This document shows, in pieces, positions 45,159 through 53,200 of a stretch of DNA of 64,000 nt (its first letter is position 1; every line of letters begins with the position of its first letter). Source of the DNA: JBBITI01 sp963735055 (GTDB taxonomy: Bacteria > Chloroflexota > Dehalococcoidia > Dehalococcoidales > UBA2162); the NCBI GenBank assembly GCA_963735055.1, contig CAVTJN010000019.1, positions 521,695 through 585,694 of the forward strand. The letters run 5' to 3'. The notes under the pieces are model-generated. The model saw only the letters and a list, made by a program, of their open reading frames with translations, was not told the DNA's origin and did not search any database. The translations under genes were made by a program, and so were the position numbers.

Positions 45159-47777
45159 GTGAATAGAGACGAACTGCGTTCGCTGTTTTTAAGCTTCTTC
45201 GAGGAGCGGGGACACAAGGTTGTGCCGAGCTCCTCGCTGATTCCACATGGTGATCCGACCCTCTTGTTGACCAGCGCCGGCATGGTCCAGTTCAAACCAT
45301 ATTTCCTGGGTGAGGCAGTCCCGGACAATCCGCGGGCCGCCACCTGCCAGAAGTGCTTCAGGACCAGCGATATCGAGTCAGTGGGCGATGCCAATCATCT
45401 CACGTTTTTCGAGATGCTCGGTAACTTCAGCTTCGGTGATTACTTCAAGCAGGAAGCCATCGGCTGGGCATGGGAGTTTGTAACCCAGGTCCTGGCGCTT
45501 CCGAAAGACCGTCTGTGGATAACGGTCTATCTCGACGACGAGGAATCATTCGGGTACTGGCGCAAATTGAATGTGCCGCCGGAGAGAATACTGAGGATGG
45601 GAGAGGACACCAATTTCTGGGGTCCGGCCGGTGAATCCGGCCCCTGCGGTCCGTGCACCGAGATCCACTACGATTTTGGCGAAGGCGCCCGATGCGACCG
45701 GCCGAGTTGCCTGCCCGGTTGCGACTGCGGCCGGTACTCCGAGATCTGGAACCTGGTCTTCACCCAGTACAATCAGGACAAAGATGGCCGGCGCGCGCCC
45801 CTCCCCCGGCCCAACATCGACACCGGCATGGGGCTCGAGCGCGTGCTCTGCGTGGTCCAGGACAAGCGGACGGTCTACGAGACCGACGCTTTCGTGCCGC
45901 TGCTCGACAGGGTGTCTGAATTGTCCGGAACAAGATACGGCGCGGCACCCGAGACAGATAACGCCATGCGGATCGTTGGCGAACACAGCAGGGGGATCCC
46001 CTTCCTGATCGCTGACGGCGTGCTGCCGGGCAATGAAGGGCGGGGCTATGTGCTGCGCCGGCTGCTGCGGCGGGCTTCAATCTACGGCCGGAAACTTGGC
46101 CTGGACAGGCCTTTCCTGACGGACATGGCCTCGCTGACGATTCAGACCATGGGGCAGACCTACCCCGAGTTGGTACAGCGGCGGGACTTCATCCTCAAGG
46201 TTATCGCGGTTGAGGAGAACAAGTTCAACCAGACACTCAGCACCGGGCTGGAACTCGTCGACACTATTCTGAGCAAACCCGAGGTGGTGAACAGTAAACA
46301 GATCTCCGGTGCCGACGCCTTCCGGCTGTACGATACCTACGGCTTCCCGGCGGCCTCCACCAGTGAAATCGCACGGGACCGCGGTTTCGCCGTGGATATG
46401 GCCGGTTTCGAAAGGGAGATGGAAGGGCAGCGCGAGCGGGCGAGGGCGAGTCACCGTTTTGCCCTGGCTGACAAAGGCGCCAAAGAAGCGGTCGACGCCC
46501 TGGGAATCGAGAAGACGGAGTTCGTCGGGTACCGGGACGCTTCGCAACAGACCGTCGTCCTGGGCATCATTGTGAACAACGAAGCCGTCCCTTCGGTGGA
46601 AGCCGGACAGGAGGCATCGGTGATCCTGGAGTCGACGCCGTTCTATGGCGAAATGGGTGGCCAGCGGGGCGATGCCGGCGAGATAACCGGCCCGGGGGCC
46701 GTCTTCACCGTTACCGACGCCACCAGGATGCCGCCGGAGATTACGTTGCACAAGGGCAAAATGCTCTCCGGGACGCTCTCGCTGGGCGACCACGTAGCAG
46801 CCACGGTGGACCGGGAACGCCGGCTTGGCATCGGACGCAACCACACGGCCACCCATCTGCTGCAGGCCGCCTTGCGCCGGGTCCTCGGAGGGCACGTCGA
46901 GCAGCGTGGCTCCCTGGTCGCCGCCGACCGGCTGAGATTTGACTTCTCCCACCTGGTGGCGATGACCGGTGACGAGATTCGCCAGACCGAACGTCTGGTC
47001 AACGAAATGGTCCGTCAGAATCTGGCCGTTTACGATGAGGAAATGCCCTACAAGAAAGCGATCGAGGCCGGTACCACCGCCATCTTCGACGAAAAATATG
47101 GCGACGTGGTGCGGGTGTTGCGGATCGGGCGTCCGCCGGTGAGCGCGGAACTCTGCGGTGGTACTCACGTTGCGGCTACCGGGGAGATCGGGTTCTTCCA
47201 TATCATCAGCGAGAGCAGCGTCGGCGCCAGTCTGCGGCGAATCGAGGCGGTCACCGGCCGGGGGGCTGAAGAGTACTTTGAACAGCAACTGGCGCAGATC
47301 GGTATCGCGGCCGAGATGCTTGAGGCCGAACCCGGCCACCTGGCGGACAAGGCACTGAGCTTGTCCGAGGAGTTGAAGGACCTGCGCCGGCGGAATCTCG
47401 CCCTGGAGCGAGACCTCGCCCTTAAGACCGGGGAGTCCCTGCTGGGCCGGGTTCAGACGGTCAAAGGGATCAGTCTCCTGGTAGGCAAGTTGCCGCCGAC
47501 GCGCGGCGAGGTCCTCCGGGACACCAGCGACTGGCTGCGCGATCGACTGAAGAGCGCGGTCATCGTGCTCGGGACGGTCTACGAGGACAGACCACTCTTC
47601 GTGGCGGTGGTCACTCCAGACCTGGTTGCCAGAGGCTACAACGCCGGGGACCTGGTCAGGAAGGTGGCGAAGGTGACCGGTGGCGGCGGGGGCGGTAAGC
47701 CAAACCTCGCCCAGGCCGGAGGGAAAGACAAGGACAGGATTGACGAAGCGCTGGGCCTAGTCAAGGAACTGATTTGA
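45159..47777 (+). CDS. alaS: Alanyl-tRNA synthetase
   Basis: 872-residue AlaRS with catalytic domain (FLSFFEERGHKVVPSSSL, motif 1; CQKCFRTSDIESVGDANH, motif 2; NIDTGMGLERVLCVVQ, motif 3), editing domain with zinc-site motifs HTATHLLQAALR and ELCGGTHVAATGEIG, coiled-coil linker, and C-Ala domain ending TGGGGGGKPNLAQAGGKD. A small Cys cluster (CDRPSCLPGCDCG) in the catalytic domain is a bacterial AlaRS feature. GTG 45159 is the start, with GGAGGA upstream. Uninterrupted over 2.6 kb. Head of the alaS-ruvX-tgt operon. Confidence 0.97.
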   Translation: MNRDELRSLFLSFFEERGHKVVPSSSLIPHGDPTLLLTSAGMVQFKPYFLGEAVPDNPRAATCQKCFRTSDIESVGDANHLTFFEMLGNFSFGDYFKQEAIGWAWEFVTQVLALPKDRLWITVYLDDEESFGYWRKLNVPPERILRMGEDTNFWGPAGESGPCGPCTEIHYDFGEGARCDRPSCLPGCDCGRYSEIWNLVFTQYNQDKDGRRAPLPRPNIDTGMGLERVLCVVQDKRTVYETDAFVPLLDRVSELSGTRYGAAPETDNAMRIVGEHSRGIPFLIADGVLPGNEGRGYVLRRLLRRASIYGRKLGLDRPFLTDMASLTIQTMGQTYPELVQRRDFILKVIAVEENKFNQTLSTGLELVDTILSKPEVVNSKQISGADAFRLYDTYGFPAASTSEIARDRGFAVDMAGFEREMEGQRERARASHRFALADKGAKEAVDALGIEKTEFVGYRDASQQTVVLGIIVNNEAVPSVEAGQEASVILESTPFYGEMGGQRGDAGEITGPGAVFTVTDATRMPPEITLHKGKMLSGTLSLGDHVAATVDRERRLGIGRNHTATHLLQAALRRVLGGHVEQRGSLVAADRLRFDFSHLVAMTGDEIRQTERLVNEMVRQNLAVYDEEMPYKKAIEAGTTAIFDEKYGDVVRVLRIGRPPVSAELCGGTHVAATGEIGFFHIISESSVGASLRRIEAVTGRGAEEYFEQQLAQIGIAAEMLEAEPGHLADKALSLSEELKDLRRRNLALERDLALKTGESLLGRVQTVKGISLLVGKLPPTRGEVLRDTSDWLRDRLKSAVIVLGTVYEDRPLFVAVVTPDLVARGYNAGDLVRKVAKVTGGGGGGKPNLAQAGGKDKDRIDEALGLVKELI

Positions 47778-48212
47778 GGTGGGCGCACGCGTACCCTCGG
47801 ACTTGACATCGGGGATCGTTGGACCGGGGTCGCCCTCAGTGACCCGGGTGGTGTGCTGGCGACTCCACTGCTGGTCATCGACCGCAAGACGGCGCCCGAC
47901 GATGTCGGCGCCGTAGTCGAGTTGGTGCGTAAACACCAGGTGACCCGCGTAGTGGTCGGTCTCCCCCGGGCCGCCGACGGGACCATCCGGCGGCAGGGCG
48001 AAAAAGTCACGCAGTTTGTCGACCGTCTGGCGGACGCCATCAGCATTCCGATCGAGTTTCGGGACGAGCAGCTGTCGACGGTGTTGGCCGAAGGACTGCT
48101 GCGCGAGGCCGGCGGCAGGCGGCCGAGGCGGAAAGCAAGGGACGATGCCGCGGCGGCCGCGGTCATTCTTCAGGGATACCTGGACGAGCGCCGCGGGGCA
48201 ACGACGCGCTGA
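47778..48212 (+). CDS. ruvX: RuvX/YqgF Holliday-junction resolvase-like nuclease; start disturbed
   Basis: About 143 residues of the YqgF/RuvX family: RNase H-like fold with LGLDIGDRWTGVALSD (first catalytic Asp), VVGLPRAADG, IEFRDEQLSTV (Glu) and a final RKARDDAAAAAVILQGYL (Asp). Implicated in 16S pre-rRNA 5' processing and recombination. Immediately after the alaS stop (TGA 47775-47777) the family frame reads GGRTRTLGLD with no ATG, GTG or TTG. A GTG at 47779 is in another frame and would be correct if one G were restored in the GTGGGC run, so a one-base loss is likely. An ACG start is the alternative. Real N-terminus near 47779. Confidence 0.85.
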   Translation, partial: GGRTRTLGLDIGDRWTGVALSDPGGVLATPLLVIDRKTAPDDVGAVVELVRKHQVTRVVVGLPRAADGTIRRQGEKVTQFVDRLADAISIPIEFRDEQLSTVLAEGLLREAGGRRPRRKARDDAAAAAVILQGYLDERRGATTR

Positions 48213-48262
48213 AGCCGGGCGAGAACGGGCCGCATGACGCGGCCCGGGTCTGGTGGCGGTAG

Positions 48263-49432
48263 ATGGCAGAGCATTTTAGACTGATATCCGGCGGTGTCCG
48301 TGACGGGGCCCGTCGCGGCGAGCTCGCTACCACCCACGGGGTGGTGCAGACACCCGTGTTCTTGCCCGTGGCAAGCCAGGGCACCGTTAAGACCCTGACC
48401 CCCGAAGAAATCCGAAGCGTGGGCCTGCACATGATCCTGGCTAACAATTACCATCTGTATCTTCAGCCTGGCATCCCCATCATTGAAGAGATGGGGGGTC
48501 TTCACCGGTTCATGGCCTGGGATGGTCCCATCCTCACCGACAGCGGCGGCTATCAGGTCTTCAGCCTGTCCGCCATGAGGAGTATTGACGACGACGGGGT
48601 AACCTTCCGCTCCCACATCGATGGGAGCCAGCACCGGCTCACCCCGGAGTTGGCGGTCCAGTATCAGGAGGCGCTGGGATCGGACATCATGATGGTCCTG
48701 GACGAGTGCCCCCCCCATGACGGCAGCCGCTCCCAGGTTACGGAAGCCACCGACCGCACCCACCGGTGGGCGGAGAAATGCCTCAAAGCCAAAAAACGGA
48801 CGGACCAGTCACTCTATGCCATCGTCCAGGGGGGTGGATTCGCCGACCTGCGACGGGCCTCGGCCGAATACGTGGCCTCCCTCGATTTTCCGGGCTACGC
48901 CATCGGCGGTCTCAGCCTCGGTGAGGCTAAGGCAGTGACTCTGGAGATGATCGAAATGACCGTGGCCTTCCTGCCCGAGGGGCGCCCGCGCTACTTGATG
49001 GGGGTTGGTGCGCCCGAGGACCTTGTTGAAGGGGTAGCCCGCGGGATCGACATTTTCGACTGCGCCCTGCCCACTCGGGTCGCCCGAAATGGCGCCCTGT
49101 TCACACCTTCGGGGCGGATCAACATCCGCAACGCGGCCTACCGGCGGCAGCACGGCCCGGTCGACGCCACTTGTGACTGCTATACCTGCCGTACTTTTTC
49201 GGCAGCCTACCTGCACCATCTGTTCAGCGCCAGAGAGTTGTTGTTTTACCGTCTGGCCACGCTCCACAACCTGACGTTCACCAGCCGTCTGATGCAGCGG
49301 ATACGGACCAACATCGAGGCCGGCACCTTCAGCTCTTTCCGGAGTGATTTTATGTCAACTTACCGGACCACCGATGAAGCCACGCGGATCGCCCAGAAAG
49401 AGAAGTGGCTCAAAAAACAACGCGGCCAGTGA
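48263..49432 (+). CDS. tgt: tRNA-guanine transglycosylase (queuine tRNA-ribosyltransferase)
   Basis: 389-residue bacterial TGT that inserts preQ1 into the wobble position of GUN-anticodon tRNAs. N-terminal SGGVRDGARRGELATTHG, catalytic Asp in ILTDSGGYQVFSLS, substrate-site VMVLDECPPHDG and AIVQGG, nucleophile Asp in GIDIFDCALPTRVARNG, and zinc site CDCYTC...(His) in CDCYTCRTFSAAYLHHLF. Start ATG 48263, 50 bases after ruvX. Last gene of the alaS-ruvX-tgt group. queA and other queuosine genes are not in the window. Confidence 0.97.
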   Translation: MAEHFRLISGGVRDGARRGELATTHGVVQTPVFLPVASQGTVKTLTPEEIRSVGLHMILANNYHLYLQPGIPIIEEMGGLHRFMAWDGPILTDSGGYQVFSLSAMRSIDDDGVTFRSHIDGSQHRLTPELAVQYQEALGSDIMMVLDECPPHDGSRSQVTEATDRTHRWAEKCLKAKKRTDQSLYAIVQGGGFADLRRASAEYVASLDFPGYAIGGLSLGEAKAVTLEMIEMTVAFLPEGRPRYLMGVGAPEDLVEGVARGIDIFDCALPTRVARNGALFTPSGRINIRNAAYRRQHGPVDATCDCYTCRTFSAAYLHHLFSARELLFYRLATLHNLTFTSRLMQRIRTNIEAGTFSSFRSDFMSTYRTTDEATRIAQKEKWLKKQRGQ

Positions 49433-49485
49433 AGCCGGCCGGCGTTACGGCATCACCGTATCCCGGAGCAAGACCCGCCTGCCCC

Positions 49486-49758
49486 CTACCCCCCACCCAA
49501 CGCATAGAGCACGTGTATCTCATCCCCATCATTGACCGGCTTGGCCATTTCGTCGGGGAAAGCATCCTGACCGTTAATGTAGATGCCGACGTAGCTGTGA
49601 AGCTTGCCCTTGTCATCCACCAGCATCTTCTTCACCCCGGGATGCACTTTCATCAACACCCCGAGACACTCGCCGACGTTCCGCCCCTCAACATCCATCG
49701 TCTCCTTGTCGTCCGTGAAAGCCTGTAGAAAAACCGGCAGATTGATCCTGACACTCAT
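49486..49758 (-). CDS. MoaD/ThiS-family ubiquitin-like sulfur-carrier protein
   Basis: 90-residue beta-grasp protein ending in LGGG, the C-terminal di-glycine needed for adenylation and thiocarboxylation in MoaD/ThiS sulfur carriers. Other typical blocks: VRINLPVFLQAF start, VGECLGVLMKVHPGVKKML, and NDGDEIHVLYAL before the tail. Start ATG 49758 (GGGGGAGAGTGAG precedes). Directly downstream of its paralog (64 bp) on the minus strand. No MoeB/ThiF-like E1 gene is in the window. It might serve molybdopterin, tungsten-cofactor or thio-cofactor synthesis; which is unknown. Confidence 0.85.
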   Translation of the reverse strand: MSVRINLPVFLQAFTDDKETMDVEGRNVGECLGVLMKVHPGVKKMLVDDKGKLHSYVGIYINGQDAFPDEMAKPVNDGDEIHVLYALGGG

Positions 49759-49822
49759 CTCACTCTCCCCCTCGAAGACCGGGCCCGGCCGATCCGGGCC
49801 GTGAAACCGCGTCCCTGGCGGA

Positions 49823-50092
49823 CTACACGCTCAGGTAAAGAAACAGGCGGATCTCGTCCCCGTCTTTGACCGGCTTGGCCAACTCATTGGAAAACGCGTC
49901 CCCACCGTTGAAATAGACCCCGACCCAGGTCTGAAGTCGGCCCTTCTTGTCGAACAGCATCTTCCGAAAATCGGGATACTGCTTCACAATCGCGGTAACG
50001 CAGTCGGCAACAGTACGGCAACCGTCTACAAAAGTCTCACTTTCGTTACTGTCAGAGCGGTAGAAGATGGGGACGTGTATCCGCACGCTCAT
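49823..50092 (-). CDS. MoaD/ThiS-like protein lacking the C-terminal Gly-Gly
   Basis: 89 residues, clear paralog of the next gene (VRIHVPIFYRS, VADCVTAIVKQYPDFRKML, VGVYFNGGDAFSNELAKPV, KDGDEIRLFLY), but it ends ...YLSV instead of a di-glycine. No other frame near the end encodes Gly-Gly, so this is not a simple frameshift. It cannot act as a classic thiocarboxylate carrier; it may be a regulatory or structural beta-grasp protein. Start ATG 50092. A 243-bp intergenic gap separates it from the CoA-transferase gene. Confidence 0.75.
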   Translation of the reverse strand: MSVRIHVPIFYRSDSNESETFVDGCRTVADCVTAIVKQYPDFRKMLFDKKGRLQTWVGVYFNGGDAFSNELAKPVKDGDEIRLFLYLSV

Positions 50093-50334
50093 CGGCAGTC
50101 TGCCTCAGGTACCGGCAATCGCGGCCGCTGGCGTCGCTTGAGCGGGCCGGGCGCCGGATATATCCTCTAAGCTCTTTTTACAACAATTTCCGGCCGGTAA
50201 GCAAGTCCGGAAGAGCGAACCGCGATGGCCGGTTGGCTCTTTGAGGGTCGCCGCCAGCAGGGTTTGCGGCTGACAACTCCCCTGGGCGGCCGGTGTCCAG
50301 TGCCCGTCCGGCGGTGGGCCCGGGCGCCGGTCGC

Positions 50335-51537
50335 CTAGTCGATGACCCCGTCCTCCACCAGGTGATCGTACTGCGGATCGGACATACCGAGTATGCCTTT
50401 GAAGACGTACTCGTTGTGCTGTCCCATTAACGGGGCCGCGGTCATCTCGGCGTGGTACTTCGACATCAGGAAATGAGCGCCGGCCTGGGAGCGGTACTCT
50501 CCGATTCCCGGATACTCAAGAGTGGCGAAGGTGCGCCGGTGCTGCAACTGCGGGTCGTGGTCGAGCAGGTCCTCTCCCGTCTGCGCCAACCCGGCCGCGA
50601 CGCCGGCTGCCTGCAACGAGGTCATCACCTGTTCTGCCGGCCGGACGCTGGTCCAGACGCCTATCAGCCGGTCCAGTTCCTCCTCATGGTCCTTCCGGGC
50701 AGTCATGGTCCCGAACCTGACGTCAGCCAGAGCCGGGTCGCCGATGACCCGGCACAGATTTCCCCAGTCTTGATCGGAGTACACAGCGATAACACACCAC
50801 CGGTCCTCACCGAGGCAGCGGTACGCGTTGTGTGGCGCGGCCCAGGGAGAGCGATTCCCCATCCGGGTGGCCACCCGCCGGTTCACGGCATAGTCGAGGA
50901 GGAGGGGCGACATGAATTGTAAGCTGGCCTCCAACTGGGACATGTCGAGGTATTGCCCCTTGCCGGTCCGCCGGCGATATTCGAGCGCGGCCATGATCGC
51001 GATAATGTTGTAGCGCGGGGCGATGAAATCGGTGTAGGCGCCGATCCAGGCCGGCGGCCGGTCGGGCCAGCCCAGTATCTGGTTAAGCCCGGCCAGGGCA
51101 GTCAGTTTGTGACCCGAGCCATGGTGCGTCGAGTACGGCCCGGTCTGCCCCTGCATGGAACTGCTGAGCATGATGATGTCCGGCTTTATGGCGCTTACCA
51201 CTTCGTAGCCCAGCCCCATCCGCCGGATCGTCCCCCCGGCGTAGTTCTCTACCATGACGTCGGATTTGGCGATGAGTTGCTTGGCCAACTCAAGTCCCCG
51301 GGCGTCGCGGGTGTTTATGGTCACGCTCAGCTTGCTGGTGGAGATCTGATCATTGCTGCCGCTGAGTGGCGGCCCCCGCCGCCAGCCCGGCCGGCGACTG
51401 CTTTCGACCATGATCACCTCGGCTCCAAGGTCGGACAGATGCTTGGTAGTAATGGGGCCGGTCATTTGCCATGAGAAGTCGGCCACTCTTATGCCTGCCA
51501 TCAGTCCGTGGCGCGCCCCGCCGTTCACGGTGTTCAT
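50335..51537 (-). CDS. CaiB/BaiF-type (class III) CoA-transferase
   Basis: 400-residue formyl-CoA/carnitine CoA-transferase family member that moves CoA between carboxylic acids. Start region GIRVADFSWQMTGPITTKHL, CoA-binding ENYAGGTIRRMGLGY, and the catalytic Asp in GQYLDMSQLEASLQF (position of Asp169 in formyl-CoA transferase). ATG 51537 starts 1 base after the preceding CoA-transferase; an internal ATG 36 bases later gives MAGIRVADF and is equally plausible. Last gene of the flavoprotein-ferredoxin-CoA-transferase operon. The two different transferases may form a heterodimer, as in benzylsuccinate CoA-transferase (BbsEF). Confidence 0.88.
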   Translation of the reverse strand: MNTVNGGARHGLMAGIRVADFSWQMTGPITTKHLSDLGAEVIMVESSRRPGWRRGPPLSGSNDQISTSKLSVTINTRDARGLELAKQLIAKSDVMVENYAGGTIRRMGLGYEVVSAIKPDIIMLSSSMQGQTGPYSTHHGSGHKLTALAGLNQILGWPDRPPAWIGAYTDFIAPRYNIIAIMAALEYRRRTGKGQYLDMSQLEASLQFMSPLLLDYAVNRRVATRMGNRSPWAAPHNAYRCLGEDRWCVIAVYSDQDWGNLCRVIGDPALADVRFGTMTARKDHEEELDRLIGVWTSVRPAEQVMTSLQAAGVAAGLAQTGEDLLDHDPQLQHRRTFATLEYPGIGEYRSQAGAHFLMSKYHAEMTAAPLMGQHNEYVFKGILGMSDPQYDHLVEDGVID

Positions 51538-51538
51538 C

Positions 51539-52786
51539 CTAGACGACTCCCGCTTCTTTCAGGGCAACTAACCTGTCTCTGGTTATGCCCAACTCATTCT
51601 CATATATTTCCCGGTTGTGTTCGCCGATCAGCGGGGCGCGCCGCCCGATTCGGGGCGGAGCCGCCGAGCTTTGAACGAAAGCCCCCGGATAGGTGATGGT
51701 CTCGCCCAGTTCCTGGTGATCCACCTCCACCCAGAACTCCCGGGCCTCGAGTTGAGGGTTTTCCATGATGTCGGCGGTAGTGGCCACCGGGTAGAGCATG
51801 ACGTTGTACTTTACGGCCCCTTCAAGGAGCTCGGCCTTATTGTGGGCCATGAAGAATCGGGACGTGGGCTCGTCTATCCGGTCCATCTCCTCCTGGGAAA
51901 TCCGGGCAAAATCGGGCCGGCTCCAGTCAAACATGTCGATGAACCCGTTGGTGTACCCCTCGCTTTGCATCCACTTGATGAGCGGAAGACTTGGGGAAAT
52001 CAGCGCTCTGCCCCCGTGGGACCAGGATACCCAGCCGTCTTTGCACGGCCATATCTGCGTGGTGCGATGATTGGCCCCCAGCCGCACCTCTTCGGAGCGG
52101 TCGGGGATGGCATCCCTGAGGTCCCAGTTGGAGACAATGTGTTCAAGACACTGCACCACCGACTCCTGGATGGAGACGTCAATTTGCTGGCCGGCGCCGG
52201 TGACCGAGCGGTGAAAGAGGGCGGTCAAGGCTCCCTGCGCCCCGTCGGTCCCGGCATGAAGGTAGGCCTGCGAATGATGACTAAAGTGGATGGGCGGACG
52301 GTCGGCGTCACCATGCGGCGCCAGCTCGCCGCCCATTGCCCAGGCGACGATGTCCGAAACCTTGTAGTCTCGGTAGGGGCCGGTTTGACCAAATGGCGTG
52401 ATCGACACCACGATGATACCCGGATTGATCCGCTCCAGGTCCGGGTAACCGATACCCAGTGCCTCCAGATGGCCCGGTGCGAACGACTCCAGGACGAAGT
52501 CGGCGGTCTTGACCAGCCTTCTGAAGATCGCCCGCCCGTCCTCTGATTCCAGATTGAGGGTCGCGCCGCGCTTGCTGGTGTTGAGCGCGAACCAGAACAG
52601 GCTTCTTTCCGGGTGGGGCTCGTCATGATAGAAGGGGCCGATGCCACGCGCCGCGTCGCCGCCGGGCCTCTCGATCTTGATGACATCAGCCCCGAGGTCT
52701 CCCAGTATCTTGCCGCAGAGCAGCCCCTTTTCATCGGCGAGGTCCAGGACCCGATAAGGGCTGAGCATGCCGTCCGCCGCTGCCAT
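51539..52786 (-). CDS. CaiB/BaiF-type (class III) CoA-transferase
   Basis: 415-residue class III CoA-transferase: SPYRVLDLADEKGLLCGKILGD start, GADVIKIERPGGD, LESFAPGHLEALGIGY, and catalytic Asp in GQQIDVSIQESVVQCL. Related to, but clearly different from, the following gene. Start ATG 52786, 25 bp after the ferredoxin gene. Position after a flavoprotein/ferredoxin pair suggests that an acid is activated to its CoA ester and oxidised or reduced by the flavoprotein. Tandem class III transferases of this kind often work as heterodimers. Confidence 0.88.
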   Translation of the reverse strand: MAAADGMLSPYRVLDLADEKGLLCGKILGDLGADVIKIERPGGDAARGIGPFYHDEPHPERSLFWFALNTSKRGATLNLESEDGRAIFRRLVKTADFVLESFAPGHLEALGIGYPDLERINPGIIVVSITPFGQTGPYRDYKVSDIVAWAMGGELAPHGDADRPPIHFSHHSQAYLHAGTDGAQGALTALFHRSVTGAGQQIDVSIQESVVQCLEHIVSNWDLRDAIPDRSEEVRLGANHRTTQIWPCKDGWVSWSHGGRALISPSLPLIKWMQSEGYTNGFIDMFDWSRPDFARISQEEMDRIDEPTSRFFMAHNKAELLEGAVKYNVMLYPVATTADIMENPQLEAREFWVEVDHQELGETITYPGAFVQSSAAPPRIGRRAPLIGEHNREIYENELGITRDRLVALKEAGVV

Positions 52787-52811
52787 TTACCGTAGGCTCC
52801 TCACTTGAGTT

Positions 52812-53183
52812 TCACGCCCGGGCGTCCCAGCCCCCCACCGGCGGCCGGTTGTTGGGCTCCGGCGGATTGGGCATGCCGATACGGAAGTCCTCGCCGGTCG
52901 CCTTTCGCTTCCACCGGACCCGCTGATTCAGCGGGTGGTTAAGGGTGATGGCCCCCTCCAACCACAGCGGGCAGCTCTTAACGCAGACGCCATCATACCA
53001 GCACTCGTCCGGGTACAGGATAATCGGAGGTTTGCCTTTCTCCGGATTCGGCATGAATATGTCCATGACACACATCTCAACGCAGTTGTTGCATCCGGTA
53101 CACAAGCTCTCGTCAAACACGACCGGACTCCCCGGCGTTACCGGGTTGGGAACCATGACCACGTCCTCGCGTTTTTCTTCCAC
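52812..53183 (-). CDS. Ferredoxin-like iron-sulfur subunit (AprB-like)
   Basis: 123-residue 4Fe-4S protein. First cluster CTGCNNCVEMC is canonical; the second cluster region DECWYDGVCVKSCPLWLEGAI has C-x5-C-x3-CP spacing rather than C-x2-C-x2-C, with the first spacer resembling the CWYCGTC motif of adenylylsulfate reductase beta subunits but with Asp for one Cys. So the second cluster may have a non-Cys ligand or be degenerate. Start GTG 53183 chosen because AGGAGGGA lies 7 bases upstream; longer readings have no support. 17 bp after the flavoprotein gene and its probable electron-transfer partner. Confidence 0.82.
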   Translation of the reverse strand: MEEKREDVVMVPNPVTPGSPVVFDESLCTGCNNCVEMCVMDIFMPNPEKGKPPIILYPDECWYDGVCVKSCPLWLEGAITLNHPLNQRVRWKRKATGEDFRIGMPNPPEPNNRPPVGGWDARA

Positions 53184-53200
53184 TTGTCGTTCCCTCCTGC

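Noticed and set aside
46077..47339. Long antisense open frame (420 codons) opposite alaS
   Set aside because: It is a shadow of high-GC codon bias in alaS; no family similarity, no ribosome site.
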